Below, one piece after another: positions 60,497-64,000 of a DNA stretch of 64,000 nt; within the stretch, counting starts at the first letter, position 1; each line of letters opens with the position of its first letter. The stretch spans positions 62,001 through 126,000 of the forward strand of contig JBPWQW010000001.1 in NCBI GenBank assembly GCA_051814705.1. The letters run 5' to 3'. The position numbers and the translations under genes are program-made. The DNA comes from Geojedonia sp051814705 (lineage in GTDB: Bacteria; Bacteroidota; Bacteroidia; Flavobacteriales; Flavobacteriaceae). The notes below the pieces were generated by a model that searched no databases, had not been told where the DNA came from, and was given only the letters and a program-made list of their open reading frames with translations.

Positions 60497-61746
60497 GACT
60501 CCGAATTTACTTGATAATATATTTTGTTCTGGTTTCCAATAATTTTGATAAACCCTTTTGCTTCATCAGCTGTCCAGCCTTTGTTCATTTCGCCATAACT
60601 TCCGAATTTGGCATTCATTAAATCGTGCTGTGACACAATTCCATCCAAGGTGAAGTGATAAGGTTTTAAAGATACGACAACGTCACCAGACACCTGCTCT
60701 TGACTACTTTGCAAAAACGCCTCTATGTTGCGCATCACAGGATCCAAATACTGGCCTTCGTGTAGGTGCATACCATAAAAACTGGATAAATAGTCCTTGT
60801 GTTGCAATTGCCATTTGGTCAAGGTGTGCTTTTCCAACAAATGATGTGCTTTAATAGTAATTAATGCCGCCGCCGCTTCAAATCCTACTCGTCCTTTAAT
60901 CCCAACAATGGTGTCGCCAACATGAATATCTCGACCAATTGCGAAAGCAGAAGCCAAAATATTGAGGAGTTCGATATTTTTTTCTGGAACATTTTTAATG
61001 CCATTAAAAGCTACAAATTCACCTTTTTCAAAAGTTAAGGTCACTTTTTCTTCTTTATCTTTTTGTAATTGCGAAGGATAGGCACTTTCTGGTAGCGGTT
61101 TTGAAGAGGTTAAGGTTTCTTCACCTCCAACACTGGTTCCCCATAGCCCTTTATTGATGGAATACTTGGCTTTTTCCCAAGACATCTCGACACCATTAGC
61201 TTTTAAATAATCGATTTCTTCCTGTCTTGACAGTTTTTTATCTCTAATGGGTGTGATGATTTCAATATCTGGAGCCAAGGTTTGAAAAATCATATCGAAG
61301 CGAACTTGATCGTTTCCTGCTCCTGTACTTCCATGGGCAATATATTGTGCATCTATACTTTTGGCATATTCAATAATCTCAATGGCTTGAATAATACGCT
61401 CAGCACTTACTGATAGTGGGTAGGAGTTGTTTTTTAGCACGTTCCCAAAAACTAAATACTTTATCACTTTTTTATAAAAGGTCGCTATCGCATCTATATT
61501 TTTATAGGTAGAAACGCCCATTTTATAAGCATTTGCTTCAATAGTTTTTATTTCTTCTTTGGTAAAACCACCTGTATTGACACTGACGGCATGAACTTCA
61601 AAACCTGCTTTTGACAAACTTACGGCACAATAAGAGGTATCCAACCCACCACTGTAGGCTAATACTAATTTTTTCGAGCTCACTCTATCGCTATGCAGCA
61701 TCTCTTCCTGAGGGAGGGAATGATTTATTTTCGACTTTTTAATCAT
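60493..61746 (-). CDS. argG: Argininosuccinate synthase
   Basis: This 417-residue ATP-dependent ligase joins citrulline and aspartate. The ATP loop is LVLAYSGGLDTSYCAVSL, and AHGSTGAGNDQVRFD is present. About 25 residues precede the usual start. The stretch SLPQEEMLHS is encoded by a dispersed palindrome (61704-61720), yet the ATG at 61746 overlaps the GNAT stop, so this extended start is probably the one used. Confidence 0.93.
   Translation of the reverse strand: MIKKSKINHSLPQEEMLHSDRVSSKKLVLAYSGGLDTSYCAVSLSKAGFEVHAVSVNTGGFTKEEIKTIEANAYKMGVSTYKNIDAIATFYKKVIKYLVFGNVLKNNSYPLSVSAERIIQAIEIIEYAKSIDAQYIAHGSTGAGNDQVRFDMIFQTLAPDIEIITPIRDKKLSRQEEIDYLKANGVEMSWEKAKYSINKGLWGTSVGGEETLTSSKPLPESAYPSQLQKDKEEKVTLTFEKGEFVAFNGIKNVPEKNIELLNILASAFAIGRDIHVGDTIVGIKGRVGFEAAAALITIKAHHLLEKHTLTKWQLQHKDYLSSFYGMHLHEGQYLDPVMRNIEAFLQSSQEQVSGDVVVSLKPYHFTLDGIVSQHDLMNAKFGSYGEMNKGWTADEAKGFIKIIGNQNKIYYQVNSES
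61704..61720. repeat. Dispersed palindrome inside the argG N-terminal codons
   Basis: CTTCCTGAGGGAGGG is an imperfect member of the CCTTCC/GGAAGG palindrome family and lies in frame in argG. Confidence 0.5.
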
Positions 61747-62360
61747 GGTTTATCTTTTTTTAAAAACAAGGTGTGTTTAATTTGTTTCAATCGTTGAAAC
61801 ACTTTTGTTTTAACATGTTTCTTTTCATTAATATCTTTTGATTTTGGGTCGTATAACATGCCTGTACACAAGCACATTTTTCTTTCGGTACGCGTTAGGA
61901 CGTCATAGTTTTTACAAGTCTGACAACCATCCCAAAACGTTGAATCATCTGTTAATTCTGAAAACGGTACTGGCTTGTACCCTAATTCTGTATTCATTTT
62001 CATGACTGCCAACCCTGTGGTAATACTAAACACTTTAGCATCGGGAAATTTGGTTCTCGAATGTTCAAACACTTTATGTTTGATTTGTTTGGCAATTCCA
62101 ACCCCTCTATAATCCGGATGCACAATCAACCCTGAGTTTGCAACAAATTTGCCATGCCCCCATTTTTCAATATAGCAAAAACCAACAAATTTATCGCCAT
62201 CTAAGGCAATAACGGCATTGCCATTTTCCATTTTGGAAGTGATATATTCTGGAGTGCGTCTAGCAATTCCAGTGCCTCTAACATTCGCTGATTCCGCTAT
62301 GGTTTCGCAAATAACAGGAGCATAAATACTATGTGATTTATCGGCAATAATAATTTTCAT
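61743..62360 (-). CDS. GNAT-family acyltransferase heading the arginine operon
   Basis: This 205-residue protein has a GNAT acetyl-CoA-binding core with VHPDYRGVGIAKQIKHKV (the RxxGxG pyrophosphate loop region). Its C-terminal part has four cysteines in WDGCQTCKNYD and KMCLCTGML. No argA or argJ is present in the operon, so this first gene is a good candidate for the missing N-acylglutamate synthase. That role is inferred from position. It is coupled to argG through an ATGA overlap. Confidence 0.8.
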   Translation of the reverse strand: MKIIIADKSHSIYAPVICETIAESANVRGTGIARRTPEYITSKMENGNAVIALDGDKFVGFCYIEKWGHGKFVANSGLIVHPDYRGVGIAKQIKHKVFEHSRTKFPDAKVFSITTGLAVMKMNTELGYKPVPFSELTDDSTFWDGCQTCKNYDVLTRTERKMCLCTGMLYDPKSKDINEKKHVKTKVFQRLKQIKHTLFLKKDKP

Positions 62361-62393
62361 CTGTGTTTTAAATATAATATTATCAATAATCTA

Positions 62394-62549
62394 ATGAAAT
62401 CTTTCGACTTCAGTGGTTTTGAATTTTTAAAATTAATAAAGACTTTTGAATTTTATAAAAAAGAAACCGGACACACCTTAGTTTCAGAACTTAACCGTAC
62501 CCTTACGGGCGACGTAGCAAACTATTGCGCATTGGATAAGTGTTATTAA
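62394..62549 (+). CDS. Possible small protein, 51 aa, uncertain coding status
   Basis: ATG at 62394 opens 51 codons: MKSFDFSGFEFLKLIKTFEF and on to ANYCALDKCY, with a plausible amino acid mix. No family is recognised and no ribosome-binding signal is visible. It lies head-to-head with the arginine operon, 33 bases from the GNAT start. It could be a gene fragment. An alternative reading of the same DNA on the other strand is a short Arg-containing leader (62503-62532). Confidence 0.3.
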   Translation: MKSFDFSGFEFLKLIKTFEFYKKETGHTLVSELNRTLTGDVANYCALDKCY

Positions 62550-62904
62550 AATTAATAACTAAATTTTGAAAGACTACTATTTGTGCTGATTTATTCAAGG
62601 TGAAAAATAAAAAATTACGTAATTACTATATTGCCGAAAAGTATAAGCATTAGCGGCGGCGTTTGCTTAGGGGCAAACTGGGGACTGAGATACGTTTTTT
62701 ATTTTTTAATGAATACATGCTGTAAAACTAAAAATTAATTCGTTTAAATGTTCAAAAGACTATCCTTTTTTAAAATTATTATCAAATTCATATTTTAAGG
62801 GCCAATAATTTTTTATATACCATAATTTATTCATCATATAATAAAAAAAATGGAACGCGTAAAAAACACTTCCCATTTAAATAGCCTCTTTAAAGCCTTC
62901 TGAA
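62550..62904. other. Intergenic stretch before the DUF1080 gene
   Basis: It is A/T-rich except for a short G/C-rich patch near 62651-62690. There a GTTTGC/GCAAAC pair could form a six-base stem. No gene or known RNA is recognised. Confidence 0.4.
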
Positions 62905-63663
62905 CTAAAGCTCTATAATTTTAATATTTCTAAAGGACACCTGAAATCCATGGTCTTGCAAACCAATATGGCCGGTATGGTGCATTCCAAAACCTTCCCA
63001 TCCTTTAAATTTAGAATTGGCAATCATGGCATCCCAAACTTCGCCTTGAACTGGAAACGTGAAGGCTTCTTGACCGTTAAAACTCACTTTTCCTTGGTTT
63101 GTATTATGATTGATTTCCAACACACACAAATTCCATTCGCCAGCGGGTTTAACCAATTCTGGATCGCATGCAATCATATCGTATAATGACCCCGCTTTAT
63201 GAGTCCCTCCAGGGACAAATGAATCTGGGTGTTTGGCATTGTCCAATACTTGAATTTCAGGACCGGTTTGGTAAGCTTCATTAAATTTGGGGTCTTCAAA
63301 AACACTCCAAAAAATGCCGCTATTGCCTCCTTCCGAAATTTTCCATTCTAAGGATAAAATGAAATTGGTATAGCTTTTTTTTGTGATGATATTCTTTCCA
63401 CTTCCACTTCCTGGTTTGCTCTTTTTATCTGGAGTGAAGACCATGGCACCATCTTCAATAGTCCATTCTGGATACATCCCCTCATTTAAATAGCCTCTCC
63501 AATTGTCAAATGATGTTCCGTCAAAAAGGGAGACCCATTCGGGTGCTGGTTCAGTTTCTTCTGCGTTCATAGCTTCAGTTTCTGTTTGTGTGGGTTCATT
63601 TTTTACTTGCTTACAGGCTGTAAACGCCATTGTAAACACCAATAAGAAAATTATAGCTTTCAT
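62905..63663 (-). CDS. DUF1080 (3-keto-disaccharide hydrolase domain) lipoprotein
   Basis: This 252-residue protein has a lipoprotein signal (LLVFTMAFTACKQ), an acidic linker rich in Glu and Thr, and then a concanavalin-like DUF1080 domain. It starts WVSLFDGTSFDNWRGY and includes GNSGIFWSVFED and IGLQDHGFQVSFRNIKI. The family binds or cleaves sugars; some members act on 3-keto-glycosides. It would be anchored in the outer membrane or periplasm. A second DUF1080 gene lies just upstream in the same orientation. Confidence 0.9.
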   Translation of the reverse strand: MKAIIFLLVFTMAFTACKQVKNEPTQTETEAMNAEETEPAPEWVSLFDGTSFDNWRGYLNEGMYPEWTIEDGAMVFTPDKKSKPGSGSGKNIITKKSYTNFILSLEWKISEGGNSGIFWSVFEDPKFNEAYQTGPEIQVLDNAKHPDSFVPGGTHKAGSLYDMIACDPELVKPAGEWNLCVLEINHNTNQGKVSFNGQEAFTFPVQGEVWDAMIANSKFKGWEGFGMHHTGHIGLQDHGFQVSFRNIKIIEL

Positions 63664-63686
63664 ATTATTAATTCATTTTAGATGTA

Positions 63687-64000
63687 TTATAATTCTCTCA
63701 CCCAAATATTTCTATAGCTTACACCACTATTATCGCCATGATCCTGAAGTCTTATAGGCGCATTACCGTGCGCTTCATTTTTTGGCCAACCAATATATTC
63801 TGTAGTTCCCTTAATTTCAACATGATCTTGAATTAGAACCCCGTTGTGCAATACTGTAATAGTAGCCGATTTGGTTTTATTGCCATCTGTGTCAAATTTG
63901 GGAGCGTGATATATCATATCGTAAGTATTCCAATCCCCTGTTTTGGAAGAGGCCTTGGCAAGAGGAATAGATTGCTTGTAAATGGAACCTACCTGCCCAT
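63687..64000 (-). CDS. DUF1080 domain protein, N-terminus beyond the window
   Basis: The frame is open to the window edge, so the start is missing. The visible part holds DMIYHAPKFDTDGN, HNGVLIQDHVEIKG and the C-terminal RLQDHGDNSGVSYRNIWV, all typical of DUF1080. It ends 24 bases before the next DUF1080 lipoprotein gene, so the two form an operon and are probably involved together in carbohydrate use. Confidence 0.85.
   Translation of the reverse strand, partial: GQVGSIYKQSIPLAKASSKTGDWNTYDMIYHAPKFDTDGNKTKSATITVLHNGVLIQDHVEIKGTTEYIGWPKNEAHGNAPIRLQDHGDNSGVSYRNIWVREL

Noticed and set aside
62640..62700. Integron attC or riboswitch in the G/C-rich patch
   Set aside because: A six-base stem and a short GC-rich run are not enough; no integrase or conserved core was seen.

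Overview
The window comes from a member of the Bacteroidota, almost certainly a marine Flavobacteriaceae. Evidence: low G+C throughout; two proteins with a C-terminal Por/type IX secretion sorting domain; a gldA gliding-motility ATPase; split metH; DUF3857/transglutaminase pairs; many genes with no Shine-Dalgarno sequence; and promoter boxes of the Bacteroidota TAnnTTTG type. No rRNA, tRNA, CRISPR array, prophage or complete insertion sequence was seen. Genes fill most of the window and nearly all lie on the minus strand.

Layout. 1-3.7 kb: a truncated phosphodiesterase-type hydrolase with a coupled 52-residue gene, then two tandem type IX-secreted paralogues. 3.7-14.2 kb: housekeeping genes (rlmN, queA, aroA, a MazG-like gene, two DUF3857 proteins, a DUF457-type membrane protein, dtd, rsgA, one unknown secreted protein). 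14.2-18.4 kb: an aromatic amino acid operon (pheA, aminotransferase, tyrA, DAHP synthase-chorismate mutase). It is preceded by a 25-codon leader rich in Phe and Tyr codons and a terminator/antiterminator pair, which makes a textbook attenuator. 18.5-21.3 kb: gldA, a DUF2807 lipoprotein and a PagL-like outer-membrane protein. 21.3-40.6 kb: a sulfur island with metF, split metH under a SAM-I riboswitch, cysM, epsC, a ferredoxin-NADP reductase-like gene, siroheme genes, sulfite reductase with a C-terminal HEPN-like domain, cysH, an Rrf2 regulator, a Fic protein, metZ, and a MetX-aspartokinase-homoserine dehydrogenase fusion under a second SAM-I riboswitch. 40.7-50.8 kb: a conserved helical protein, leuA-leuB, a phosphorelay (Hpt, LytTR regulator, hybrid kinase), a lipoprotein, an esterase and a polyphosphate-glucokinase-like ROK protein. 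51-52.8 kb: a TolB/TPR membrane protein. 53-62.4 kb: a complete arginine operon (GNAT, argG, argC, proC, argD, argF', argB, argE, argH), probably using N-succinyl intermediates. 62.4-64 kb: a small ORF of uncertain status and two DUF1080 genes, the second cut by the window edge.

How it works together. The sulfur island makes sulfide (CysH, sulfite reductase, siroheme), then cysteine (EpsC, CysM). It makes homocysteine and methionine by MetX, MetZ, MetH and MetF. S-adenosylmethionine sensing sits at both ends (metX-thrA and metH). Both riboswitches are followed by a perfect inverted repeat that buries the start codon, suggesting control of translation. The aromatic operon is controlled by leader-peptide attenuation.

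Many gene junctions carry short dispersed palindromic repeats. Some run into coding sequence (cobA 3' end, argG 5' end). One region, between metX-thrA and metZ, is a 190-bp tandem array that creates two chimeric micro-ORFs.
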